Source: Caulobacter endophyticus (GTDB taxonomy: Bacteria > Pseudomonadota > Alphaproteobacteria > Caulobacterales > Caulobacteraceae). From it: a stretch of DNA of 64,000 nucleotides. The stretch is taken from positions 1-64,000 of the forward strand of contig NZ_JARQWV010000023.1 of assembly GCF_029543245.1 (NCBI RefSeq). Direction: 5' to 3'. The position numbers and the translations under genes are program-made. Numbering within the stretch: the stretch's first letter is position 1; the number at the start of each line of letters is the position of its first letter. This document shows, piece after piece, positions 7,194 through 14,878 of the stretch. The notes under the pieces are model-generated. The model made no database searches, was not told the origin of the DNA, and saw only the letters and a program-made list of their open reading frames with translations.

Positions 7194-8624
7194 ATGAGCG
7201 AGGTCTTGGACGGCGCGCCCGCGCGCCTGGGCGTCGAACAGGCGGCTGCGCGAAAGCCGCTGACCCGGGGCGGCTGGTCCTGGGTGCTGCACCAGGGCTC
7301 GCGCGACGTCTATGTGGTGCTGGTCACCATCTACATCTTCGCTCCCTATTTCTCGGGCGTGCTGGTCGGCGACCCGGTGCGGGGCCAGGCCATGATGGCC
7401 CAGATCGCCACCACCTACGGCCTGATCGTCGCCCTGACCGCCCCGATCCTGGGCGCGGCGGTCGAGAAGTACGGGCCGCGCAAGCCGCTGGCCGCCACCT
7501 TGCTGACCCTCATGCTGCCCGCGCTGATCGTGCTGTGGTGGGCGACGCCGGTCGGCGGCCTGCCGCTGGCGGCGACGGCGGGAGCGCTGATCGTGCTGGG
7601 CGTAGCCTATAACTGGGGCGACGTGGCCGCCAATTCCCTGCTGCCGCGCGCCGCCGCCGAGCCCGGCCAGGCCTCTCTGCTGTCGGGCCTGGGCTATGTG
7701 TTCTCCAACGGCCTGTCGGTGCTGATGCTGATCCTGATGCTGTGGGGCTTCGTGCTGCCGGGCCAGGTCGATTGGCCGGGGATCCCCAAGACGCCCTTGC
7801 TGGGCCTGTCGACCGGCCATCATGAGCCCAGCCGCCTGTCGGGACCGCTGTCGGCCCTGATCATGGCGCTGGGCGCGATCCCGTTCCTGCTGTGGACGCC
7901 CGATGCGCCGCGCACCGGCCTTGGTATCGGCGGAGCGCTGAAGGCGGGCCTGGCCCTGCTGCGCGACACCTTCGCCAACCTGCGCGGCCACCGCGACGTC
8001 GCCACCTTCCTGGCCGCGCGGATGCTTTATTGCGACGGCATGACCGCGCTCCTGGTGTTCGGCGGGCTGTTCGCGGCCGGGGTGATGGGCTGGGGCGCGC
8101 TGGAGATGCTGGTCTATGGCGTGTCGCTGAGCCTGGTCGGCGCCCTGGGCGGCTTCCTGGCCCCCAAGCTCGACCGCGTGCTGGGTCCCAAGCGGGCCGT
8201 GCAGATCGAGATCGCCGGCTGCCTGGCCGCCCTGATCTGTCTTCTGGGCATGCGGCCCGACCGCATTCTCTACGTCTTCGCCTACGACCCGGCCGGACCG
8301 GCGGCGTGGGACGGGCCGATCTATCGCACCCTGCCCGAGCTCTTCTATGTGGGCCTGGGCCTGGTCATCGCCATCTGCGTCACCGCCCAGTACGCCTCGA
8401 GCCGCACTCTGCTGGTGCGTCTGGCGCCGGCCGACCGCACGGCGGCGTTCTTCGGCCTCTACGCCCTTTCGGGCACGGCGACGGTGTGGCTGGGCTCGGC
8501 CCTGGTGGCGGCGGCCACGACCCTGTTCCACAGCCAGGTGGCCGGCTTCGTGCCGATCGTCGCCCTGATGGCCCTGGGGGCGCTGGGCCTGTTCGCCGTG
8601 CGCGGCGGCGGGCGCGAGGCTTGA
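7194..8624 (+). CDS. MFS transporter, UMF1/Atg22-like
   Basis: A 476-residue integral membrane protein with about 12 hydrophobic segments. It opens with a cytoplasmic lead and the segment VLHQGSRDVYVVLVTIYIFAP, then FSGVLV, then GLIVALTAPILGAAVEKYGPRKP, the pattern of the UMF1 (Atg22-like) branch of the MFS, which in bacteria has no well-established substrate. A cytoplasmic loop separates the two halves near residue 230. It is followed by pabB after 40 bp on the same strand; co-transcription is possible but no functional link is known. Confidence 0.8.
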   Translation: MSEVLDGAPARLGVEQAAARKPLTRGGWSWVLHQGSRDVYVVLVTIYIFAPYFSGVLVGDPVRGQAMMAQIATTYGLIVALTAPILGAAVEKYGPRKPLAATLLTLMLPALIVLWWATPVGGLPLAATAGALIVLGVAYNWGDVAANSLLPRAAAEPGQASLLSGLGYVFSNGLSVLMLILMLWGFVLPGQVDWPGIPKTPLLGLSTGHHEPSRLSGPLSALIMALGAIPFLLWTPDAPRTGLGIGGALKAGLALLRDTFANLRGHRDVATFLAARMLYCDGMTALLVFGGLFAAGVMGWGALEMLVYGVSLSLVGALGGFLAPKLDRVLGPKRAVQIEIAGCLAALICLLGMRPDRILYVFAYDPAGPAAWDGPIYRTLPELFYVGLGLVIAICVTAQYASSRTLLVRLAPADRTAAFFGLYALSGTATVWLGSALVAAATTLFHSQVAGFVPIVALMALGALGLFAVRGGGREA

Positions 8625-8664
8625 GGCGGTAGCCGTCGGCTGCGAGCGGCGCTATCACCCGCCG

Positions 8665-9996
8665 ATGCGCGACGTCGCCCTCATCGCCGCTCCATGGCGG
8701 GACCCCCTCTGGGCCGCGGCTCCCTTCAGGGACGAGCCTTTCGCCTGCGCCCTGCTGTCGGGCGGTCCGGGCGAGCGGTGGTCGTACCTGCTGCGCGCGC
8801 CCGACCAGACCCTGATCCTCGAACCCGAAGATCGCCGCGACCCGTTCGCGGCCCTGGCGTCCATGGTTGGCCCGGCCCTGCCCAGCGATCCCGAAGGCCC
8901 GCCGTTCCAGGGCGGGGTCGTGGGCCTGGCCGCCTACGAGCTGGGCGATCGCATCGAGGCCCTGCACCTGGCGCGCGGCGGCTGGCCCGACCTGGTCTGC
9001 GCCCGCTATCCGGCCCTGCTGGCTTTCGACCACCTGCAGCGCACGGTCGTCGCCGTCGGGCGCGGCGAGGGGCGTGCGCAGGCGGAAAGCCGCGCCCGCG
9101 CCGCCCTGGCCTGGCTGGACGCCCCGGCTCGCGACCCCTTCGAGGGCCGGCTTTGCGAGGCGCTGGAGGCCGAGCCGCCCGAGGCCTACGAGGCCGCCGT
9201 CGCCGACGTGGTCGAGCGCATCCTCTCGGGCGAGATCTTCCAGGCCAATATCGCCCGTGCGTGGCGGGGGCGGCTGGCGCCGGGCGCGGATCCCTTCGAC
9301 CTTTTCACCCGCCTGCGCGGCGCCAGCCCCGCGCCGTTCGCCGCCTGGCTGCGGCTGGAGGGGCGGGCGATGGTGTCCAACTCGCCCGAGCGGTTCCTCA
9401 AGGTGCGCGGCGGCGAGATCGAGACCCGGCCGATCAAGGGCACGCGTCCGCGCGGCGCCGATCCCGCCAGCGACCGCGCCCTGGCCTTCGAGCTGTCGGC
9501 CAGCGCCAAGGATCGGGCCGAGAACCTGATGATCGTCGACCTGATGCGCAACGACCTGGCCCGGGTCAGCCCGCCGGGCGGCGTGCGCACGCCCGAGCTC
9601 TTCAAGGTCGAGACCTTCGCCAACGTCCATCACCTGGTCTCGACGGTCGAGGGGCGGCTGCGGCCGGGCCTCGGGGTCGCCGACCTGCTGCGCGCCACCT
9701 TCCCGCCGGGCTCGATCACCGGCGCGCCCAAGGTGCAGGCCATGAAGGTGATTGCCGGCCTCGAAGGGCCGCGTGGACCCTACTGCGGCTCGCTTTTCTG
9801 GGCCGGCTTCGACGGGGCCTTCGAGTCCAGCGTGCTGATCCGCACCGTCGGCCTCGTCGAGGACGCGGACGGCTGGGCGCTGGAGGCCAAGGCCGGGGCG
9901 GGCATCGTCGCCGACAGCGATCCCTTGTCCGAGCGGCTGGAAACCGAGGCCAAGATCGACGCCCTGCGCCGGGCGCTGACCGGAGAGGGGGCATGA
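8665..9996 (+). CDS. pabB: Aminodeoxychorismate synthase component I
   Basis: A 443-residue chorismate-binding enzyme that aminates chorismate to 4-amino-4-deoxychorismate for p-aminobenzoate and folate synthesis, using ammonia from a separate glutaminase subunit (no glutaminase domain is fused here). The C-terminal chorismate-binding domain has IKGTRPRG, ENLMIVDLMRNDLARVS, TFPPGSITGAPKVQAM and YCGSLFWAG, all diagnostic. The N-terminal region is short, as in PabB rather than TrpE. The stop overlaps the next start (ATGA at 9993), coupling it to pabC. Confidence 0.93.
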   Translation: MRDVALIAAPWRDPLWAAAPFRDEPFACALLSGGPGERWSYLLRAPDQTLILEPEDRRDPFAALASMVGPALPSDPEGPPFQGGVVGLAAYELGDRIEALHLARGGWPDLVCARYPALLAFDHLQRTVVAVGRGEGRAQAESRARAALAWLDAPARDPFEGRLCEALEAEPPEAYEAAVADVVERILSGEIFQANIARAWRGRLAPGADPFDLFTRLRGASPAPFAAWLRLEGRAMVSNSPERFLKVRGGEIETRPIKGTRPRGADPASDRALAFELSASAKDRAENLMIVDLMRNDLARVSPPGGVRTPELFKVETFANVHHLVSTVEGRLRPGLGVADLLRATFPPGSITGAPKVQAMKVIAGLEGPRGPYCGSLFWAGFDGAFESSVLIRTVGLVEDADGWALEAKAGAGIVADSDPLSERLETEAKIDALRRALTGEGA

Positions 9997-10760
9997 TCCC
10001 GCCCAATGATCGCGGCCTGCTGCTGGGCGACGGTTTGTTCGAGACCCTGCTGGCGCTCGACGGCCAGGTCCGTCACGTCGAGGCCCACCTCGACCGCATG
10101 GCGGCAGGTTGCCTGGCGCTGGGCCTGCCGCCGCTGGATCGCGAGCGGGCGCGCGGCTTGATCCTGGCCGCACCCGGCGAGGCGGGGCTGACGTCCGGCC
10201 GCGCCGCCGTGCGCCTGACCCTGACCGCCGGTTCGGGCGGGCGGGGCCTGGATCGGCCGGAGGCGCCGGTTCCCGTGCTGCTGGCCTCCTGCGCCGCCGC
10301 TCCGCCGGCCGGGGCGCCGGCGACGGCGGTGGTCGCGACGGTTCGCCGCAACGAAGGCTCGCCCGCCTCGCGGCTGAAGACCCTGGCCTATCTCGACAAC
10401 GTGCTGGCCCGCGCGGAGGCCCGGGCGGCCGGGGCCGACGAGGCGCTGATGCTGAACAATCGCGGCCACCTGGCCTGCGCCTCGGCCGGCAATCTGTTCT
10501 GGCTGGAGGGCGACGTGCTGGCGACGCCAGCGCTGGGCTGCGGCGTGCTGGCCGGGCTGGCGCGGGGACGGATCATGGCGGCGGCCGGGGGGCTGGGCCT
10601 GACCGTGCGCGAGGTCCATGCCGGGCCCGAGGCGCTGCCGGCAGCCTCGGCGGCGTTCCTGACCAACAGCCTGACCGGCGTTCGGCCCCTGGTGTCTCTG
10701 GATGGCCGGATCCTGGGCGCGGACCCGCGCGTGGCGGCCCTGGCCGCCGTGGCCGGCTAG
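9993..10760 (+). CDS. pabC: Aminodeoxychorismate lyase (class IV aminotransferase fold)
   Basis: A 255-residue PLP enzyme of fold type IV. It starts MIPPNDRGLLLGDGLFETLL, has the lysine region SRLKTLAYLDNVLARAEA (the PLP Schiff-base Lys), then DEALMLNNRGHLACASAGN and a C-terminal FLTNSLTGVRPL. Next to pabB this is most simply PabC, which releases pyruvate from aminodeoxychorismate to give p-aminobenzoate; a branched-chain or D-amino acid aminotransferase is the alternative in this fold. Its stop lies one base from the stop of the convergent pseudopilin gene. Confidence 0.88.
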   Translation: MIPPNDRGLLLGDGLFETLLALDGQVRHVEAHLDRMAAGCLALGLPPLDRERARGLILAAPGEAGLTSGRAAVRLTLTAGSGGRGLDRPEAPVPVLLASCAAAPPAGAPATAVVATVRRNEGSPASRLKTLAYLDNVLARAEARAAGADEALMLNNRGHLACASAGNLFWLEGDVLATPALGCGVLAGLARGRIMAAAGGLGLTVREVHAGPEALPAASAAFLTNSLTGVRPLVSLDGRILGADPRVAALAAVAG

Positions 10761-10761
10761 G

Positions 10762-11307
10762 CTACTTCGGCCACTCGACGGTCTCGGTGCGGCGCGGGCG
10801 CAGGTAGTAGGTGCGCTTGAAGTTGAAGGCGGCCTTCTTGACGCTGATCGTGGGCGTGTAGTCGTAGCTGGTCGTGCTGATGATCACGCTGCTGCTGGCC
10901 GGGAGCACGCTGTCGGGGACGTCGGTCCTGACGGTGTTGGCGGCCGGGCAGTTGACCGGGCTGTTCTTGGGCGCCGACCAGGCCACGGTGTCCTTGCCGG
11001 TGGCGTCGGACACCACGCTGTATAGGCACAGGCGCAGCGGCGCCGAGGGGAACGGCTTCATCACCGCCTCGGCGATGCCGTAGATGGCGTCGACGCGGGC
11101 CTGGTCGATCTGACCGCTCTGGGCGGCCATGTCGCCGATCAGCGAAGTGGTGTGGAACAGGCGGCGCTGGGCCATCATGGCCTGGGTCAGCTCGGCCAGG
11201 CCGAAATAGAAAAGCAGCAGCAGCGGCGCCAGCAGGGCGAACTCGACGGCCACGGCGCCGGCGGCGTCGCGCAGGAAGCGGCGGGGCTGGGGGTGGCGCT
11301 GGCTCAT
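10762..11307 (-). CDS. TadE-family minor pseudopilin
   Basis: A 181-residue protein with a short basic N-terminus and the TadE-type hydrophobic segment GAVAVEFALLAPLLLLFYFG (Glu after AV, then a membrane helix), as in pseudopilins processed by a CpaA-type peptidase. The C-terminal domain is extracytoplasmic, with two cysteines. The ATG at 11307 overlaps the stop of the upstream gene (ATGA), so I prefer it to an ATG nine bases upstream. It corresponds to the minor pilin genes flanking pilA in Caulobacter; I do not assign a cpa letter. Confidence 0.88.
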   Translation of the reverse strand: MSQRHPQPRRFLRDAAGAVAVEFALLAPLLLLFYFGLAELTQAMMAQRRLFHTTSLIGDMAAQSGQIDQARVDAIYGIAEAVMKPFPSAPLRLCLYSVVSDATGKDTVAWSAPKNSPVNCPAANTVRTDVPDSVLPASSSVIISTTSYDYTPTISVKKAAFNFKRTYYLRPRRTETVEWPK

Positions 11308-11879
11308 TCGGGGCACGTCACGCTCTTGGCGGCGTCGGTGTTGTAGGGTTCGTTGGCGAAGGCGGTGGTGAAGGTCAGGGTGCGCTTGCCGTTGGCGGTC
11401 TGCATCACCGCCTGCAGCAGCGGGGTGATCAGCGGCCAGTCATAGTAGGCGCGGACCAGCACCAGCGACTCCGCGCCGCCCGGATCCCAGCAGGGCGACT
11501 TCGGCGTGGCCAGGCCGCTGCTCGCGTTGAAGGTGGCGACCGTGCGCACGTCGACGCGCAGCGCCGCGGGGCAGCCGCTTTCCAGCCAGTTCATGCGTGA
11601 ACAGACCGAGGTCTTGAAGCTGCCGGCGTCGCCGCCGCCGGTCTGGACCTGGCCGGTGCGGATCTCGCGTCCGGCGTCGACGACGGCGTTTTCCAGGGTC
11701 ATCGAGGCGAAATAGACCAGAGCCAGCTCGATGATGCCGAAGAACAGCAGCAGGAACGGCAGCAGCACCAGGCCGAACTCCACGGCGGTCGCGCCGCCCT
11801 CGGCGCGCGCGAAGCGGTCCAGCCGGCGGCGCGCCGCCAGTTTCATGCGGGCTGTGAGCAGGAGGGACGGCGTCCGCAT
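11304..11879 (-). CDS. TadE-family minor pseudopilin
   Basis: A 191-residue protein with a basic 28-residue lead followed by GGATAVEFGLVLLPFLLLFF, the TadE prepilin-like processing and membrane segment. The remainder is extracytoplasmic with several cysteines (SVCSRMNWLESGCP, KSPCWDP, SVTCPE) that could form disulfides. It is coupled by a 4-base overlap to the second pseudopilin downstream. Shorter starts at an internal ATG (residue 12) are possible and would not change the call. Likely a low-abundance pilus component or assembly primer. Confidence 0.88.
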   Translation of the reverse strand: MRTPSLLLTARMKLAARRRLDRFARAEGGATAVEFGLVLLPFLLLFFGIIELALVYFASMTLENAVVDAGREIRTGQVQTGGGDAGSFKTSVCSRMNWLESGCPAALRVDVRTVATFNASSGLATPKSPCWDPGGAESLVLVRAYYDWPLITPLLQAVMQTANGKRTLTFTTAFANEPYNTDAAKSVTCPE

Positions 11880-11968
11880 GCGAAGGTCCGTGGATTGCGA
11901 CGGTGGCGACCATAAGGGCCGCTCCCTAACCGCGCCCTAATCGGCCTCGCGGGCGCGCGCCCGGAAGA

Positions 11969-12403
11969 TCAGGGCTGGCCGGCGACGGACGGCTGGTTGG
12001 ACGCCGGCTCGACCGGGGTCAGGGCGGTGCAGCGGCCGTCGCAGGCGTAGGCCGAGGCGCTGGCGCCGCGCTGAACCGTCACGGTGTCGGCGGCGACGTC
12101 GGTCACCAGCACCTGGCCGCCCGCCAGGGGGCGGCCCTGGGCGTCGAAGGCGAACACGGTGGTCACGCCCACGCGCTTGCCCAGGATCACCAGGGTGCGG
12201 TCGTTGACGACGCTGACGTCGGCGATCTGCGGGTCGCCGACGACGATCTCGCGGGCCGAGCCGCCCAGGGGAAGAGTGGTCGCCTGGCCGGCCGCCACGC
12301 TCATGGTGCGCGGGGCGGGGGCGGTCGGGACGGCCGCCTGGGCCGCCACGGCGGCGCCGCAGAGGCTGAAAAAGGCGATGATGGCGAGCGAGAGGCGGCG
12401 CAT
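11969..12403 (-). CDS. Secretin N-domain-like pilus assembly protein
   Basis: A 144-residue secreted protein: signal peptide MRRLSLAIIAFFSLCGAAVA AQA, then one small domain with APRTMSVAAGQATTLPLGGS and VVGDPQIADVSVVNDRTLVI, the pattern of the N-terminal domain found in CpaC/RcpA secretins (pilus assembly N-terminal domain). It has no secretin channel, so it is a stand-alone copy of that domain. It is the first of three leftward genes divergent from pilA and probably helps in the periplasm or at the secretin. It resembles the cpaI-type gene of the Caulobacter pilus cluster, but I leave the symbol blank. Confidence 0.82.
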   Translation of the reverse strand: MRRLSLAIIAFFSLCGAAVAAQAAVPTAPAPRTMSVAAGQATTLPLGGSAREIVVGDPQIADVSVVNDRTLVILGKRVGVTTVFAFDAQGRPLAGGQVLVTDVAADTVTVQRGASASAYACDGRCTALTPVEPASNQPSVAGQP

Positions 12404-12717
12404 GGCGGTCCTGTCGGAGCGAAATCTGTGACCTCACCCTGACGAAGAATGGTCAATAAAAACCTAAGGCATGCCCAGCTGCGACAAGCTGTACAATCTC
12501 AAATCCCTTGAGAAATAACGGAATTTCGCTCTCAAATTACCGCTTGGTTAAGCGTTGATAATGGTAAATCCAAATAAACCAAAAGAAAAATCTCACATAA
12601 GTTCCGATGTTTACTGGCGATTAATCGAGGTGGGCGAAATTGATCGTGTTTTCGGGGGTGAACAAGTCGCCATGGCTTGCCGGCCCAGCCAAGTTTTTCT
12701 CAGCAGGAGATCAAGTC
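12404..12717. promoter_or_regulatory. Divergent AT-rich promoter region of pilA and the pseudopilin operon, with CtrA-like boxes
   Basis: A 314-bp gap that is clearly more AT-rich than the surrounding DNA. It holds TTTA-N7-TTAA at 12610-12624, one mismatch from the CtrA consensus TTAA-N7-TTAA, and a weaker TTAA-N7-TAAT at 12548-12562. In Caulobacter crescentus pilA is activated by CtrA, so these are the likely binding sites. The pilA start is preceded by CAGGAGA, a clear ribosome binding site. I could not place the -10/-35 elements with confidence. Confidence 0.72.
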
Positions 12718-12894
12718 ATGTCGAAGTTTGTCACGCGCTTCCTGAAGGACGAGTCGGGCGCCACGGCCATCGAGTACGGCCTCATCATCGCCCTGATCGC
12801 CGTCGTCATCGTCGCTGCTTTCGCCACCCTGAAGCCCGCCCTGAGCGGCGCCTTCGGCAAGGCCACCACCTCGCTGCAAGACGCGGTGAAGTAA
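12718..12894 (+). CDS. pilA: Flp/Fap-type major pilin
   Basis: A 58-residue prepilin: MSKFVTRFLKDESGATAIEY with the Flp signature G/A...IEYG, then LIIALIAVVIVAAFATL as the membrane helix and a short C-terminal tail. CpaA should cut after the Gly of SGATAIEYG (before Ala). Length and sequence closely match the C. crescentus PilA pattern as I recall it. A CAGGAGA ribosome site lies 10 bases upstream of the ATG. It makes the polar Tad pili used in surface attachment and as a phage receptor in Caulobacter. Confidence 0.96.
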   Translation: MSKFVTRFLKDESGATAIEYGLIIALIAVVIVAAFATLKPALSGAFGKATTSLQDAVK

Positions 12895-12921
12895 GAAGCG
12901 GAAGCTGAAGGAGCCCTCCAG

Positions 12922-13098
12922 ATGGCGATGTTCCTCGAACGTTTCCTGAAGGACGAAAGCGGAGCTTCCGCGATCGAGTACGGCCTCATCGCCGCACTGA
13001 TCAGCGTGGTGGTTCTGGGCTCCGTACAGCTTCTGGGCCCGGCCATCGCCGGGGCCTTCGGCAAGGCCGAAGCGCAGCTAGTCACGGTCGCCAAGTAA
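12922..13098 (+). CDS. Second Flp-type pilin, tandem paralogue of pilA
   Basis: A 58-residue ORF 27 bp after pilA, short enough to be missed by length filters. It reads MAMFLERFLKDESGASAIEY, with GLIAALISVVVLGSVQLLG as the helix and an Ala-rich tail ending in LVTVAK. The FLKDESGA(S/T)AIEYGLI core is the same as in pilA, including the prepilin cleavage region, while the N-terminus, helix and tail differ. A GGAG lies about 10 bases upstream. It shares the transcript and terminator with pilA. It could be a minor subunit or an alternative major pilin. Confidence 0.9.
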   Translation: MAMFLERFLKDESGASAIEYGLIAALISVVVLGSVQLLGPAIAGAFGKAEAQLVTVAK

Positions 13099-13123
13099 AG
13101 GCGTCCTGACGGATCAAGAGTTG

Positions 13124-13158
13124 GGGTCGCGACCTGCCGGTCGCGGCCCTTTCTTTTT
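13124..13158 (+). terminator. Rho-independent terminator after the pilin pair
   Basis: An 11-bp stem (GGGTCGCGACC / GGTCGCGGCCC, one G-T wobble) with a TGCC loop is followed by TTTCTTTTT. It ends the pilin transcript and separates it from cpaA, which allows the pilins to be expressed at a much higher level than the assembly genes. Confidence 0.9.
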
Positions 13159-13260
13159 GTCCGCTGCTGAACACCCGGCGGCGAGATCATGCTCGTGCTC
13201 GGAAACCATTGCTTCACGGGCCCGGGTGTAGATTGCTGCATCCGAGCCGCGAGAGTCCCG

Positions 13261-13773
13261 ATGCAAACGCTGCAGATCCTTCCCCTGATCGTCTTCGCCG
13301 GCCTCGTCGTCGTCGGCGGGCTGAAGGACGCCACCAGCTACACCATCCCCAACTGGATCTCGCTGGCGCTGATCGCCGCCTTCCCGGTAGCCGCCGTCGT
13401 CGGCGGCGTCGGCTGGGCCGGGGCCGGGCTTTCGCTTCTGGTGGGCGTGGGCCTGCTGGTGGTGGGCATGGCGATGTTCGCCCTGCGCTGGGTCGGGGGC
13501 GGCGACGCCAAGCTGCTGGCCGCCTGCGCGCTGTGGATGGGCGTTCCGGGGATCGCGCCGTTCCTGCTGGCGACCGCCCTGGCCGGCGGCGCCCTGACCC
13601 TGGGCCTGATGAGCTTCCGCTCGGGCTGGCTGGCCCCGATGATCGCCGGCGGTCCCGCCTGGGTGCGCCGCCTGGGCGACAAGAAGGGCGACATCCCCTA
13701 CGGCGTGGCTATCGCCGCCGGGGCCCTGGCCGCCTTGCCCCAGAGCATCATCGGCCAGGCCCTGCTCAACTGA
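13261..13773 (+). CDS. cpaA: Prepilin peptidase (A24A family)
   Basis: A 170-residue, highly hydrophobic inner-membrane aspartyl protease that removes the leader from Flp prepilins and TadE-like pseudopilins. Both catalytic Asp regions are visible: LKDATSYTIPNW near residue 23 and the GGGDAKLLAA (GxGD) motif near residue 82. It lacks the N-terminal methyltransferase domain of PilD, as is typical of TadV/CpaA. I chose the ATG at 13261 because it is next to the first helix; an upstream in-frame ATG at 13189 would add a cysteine-containing tail not expected in the family. Confidence 0.93.
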   Translation: MQTLQILPLIVFAGLVVVGGLKDATSYTIPNWISLALIAAFPVAAVVGGVGWAGAGLSLLVGVGLLVVGMAMFALRWVGGGDAKLLAACALWMGVPGIAPFLLATALAGGALTLGLMSFRSGWLAPMIAGGPAWVRRLGDKKGDIPYGVAIAAGALAALPQSIIGQALLN

Positions 13774-13846
13774 TCCGTCGCACTCCCCATTTTGGGGAGT
13801 CCGCGTCAGGCTGTCGCGGCCTTAAGGCCCCGGAAACGCTGCTTCC

Positions 13847-13861
13847 TTTAGCGGCTGTTAA
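13847..13861 (+). promoter_or_regulatory. CtrA-like box upstream of cpaB
   Basis: TTTA-GCGGCTG-TTAA, the same TTTA-N7-TTAA form as the box before pilA, lies in the 205-bp gap between cpaA and cpaB, about 118 bp before the cpaB start. A short hairpin ACTCCCC-ATTTT-GGGGAGT is found just before it (about 13781-13799), with no T tract. Together they suggest a separate, cell-cycle controlled promoter for cpaB-H. Confidence 0.6.
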
Positions 13862-13978
13862 CCATGGGCGCCGCAGTCTGCGATGCGGCCAGAACGGCTG
13901 TTCGATCCCTGCGTCCGGCCGAGTGAAGCTCTCCAGGCGCGCCGAACCCGTCCTGCCGACGTCAGAGCCCCGCCGCGC

Positions 13979-14878
13979 ATGAATCCTGTCAGAGTCATCA
14001 TCGTCCTGGTCGCCGCCGTTTCGGCGATCGGCCTGGCCGTGCTGATGCAGAAAGCCATGGGCGGCAAGTCCGCCAAGTCGGAGGCCGTCGCCGTCGCGCC
14101 CAGCGCGCCGTCCCTGGACGCCAAGCCGATGACCCTGGTGCTCGTCGCTCGTCGCGACCTGGCGATCGGCACGCGCCTGACCAAGGACGACGTCGAGTGG
14201 AAGGCCTGGCCTGCCGACGCCGTCAGCCCCGTCTATCTCACCAACGGCGCAGCCCCGGTCGAGCCCTCGAACGGCGCCGCCAAGGCGGTCAAGACCGTCG
14301 GCGAGGCGACCGGCGTCCTGGGCGGCGCGCCGCCCGAAGCCAGTGTCGAGGGCGCGATCGTCCGCGACCCGCTGCTGGCCGGCGAACCCATCGTGGCCCG
14401 CAAGATCGTGCGCGGCGGCGAAGGCGGCTACCTGTCCGTCGTACTGTCGCCCGGCGCCCGCGCCATGGCCGTGCCCGTGACCTCCGAGACCGCCGCCGGC
14501 GGCTTCATCCTGCCCGGCGACCGTGTCGACGTGCTGATGAGCCGCGACGAGCCCGGCAGCGACGCCAACGGCGCCAGCGGCGGCAAGCGGGTGATCGCCG
14601 AGACCGTGCTGCAGAACATCCGCGTCCTCGCCCTCGATCAGGCCACCGCCGCCGAGAAGGACGCCAAGACCATCGTCGCGGCCACCGCCACCCTCGAGGT
14701 GCGCCCGGCCGAGGCAGAGGCCCTGACCCGCGCCAAGGCGTCGGGCCCCGTCACCCTGGCGCTGCGCGCCTATACCGACCTGGGCGGCCCGTCCGGCGTC
14801 GCCGCCCCGACCCAGGACTCCACGGTCATCCGCATCAATCGCGGCGGGCAGACCTCCAGCATCGCGGTGCGCCAATGA
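13979..14878 (+). CDS. cpaB: Flp pilus assembly protein CpaB/RcpC
   Basis: A 299-residue periplasmic protein anchored by an N-terminal helix (VRVIIVLVAAVSAIGLAVLM). It has an SAF-like domain (VLVARRDLAIGTRLTKDDVE, near residues 50-70) and the CpaB core with AVPVTSETAAGGFILPGDRVDV near residues 165-185. It works with the secretin CpaC in the periplasm. The stop overlaps the cpaC start (ATGA), beginning a chain of coupled genes. Confidence 0.94.
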   Translation: MNPVRVIIVLVAAVSAIGLAVLMQKAMGGKSAKSEAVAVAPSAPSLDAKPMTLVLVARRDLAIGTRLTKDDVEWKAWPADAVSPVYLTNGAAPVEPSNGAAKAVKTVGEATGVLGGAPPEASVEGAIVRDPLLAGEPIVARKIVRGGEGGYLSVVLSPGARAMAVPVTSETAAGGFILPGDRVDVLMSRDEPGSDANGASGGKRVIAETVLQNIRVLALDQATAAEKDAKTIVAATATLEVRPAEAEALTRAKASGPVTLALRAYTDLGGPSGVAAPTQDSTVIRINRGGQTSSIAVRQ

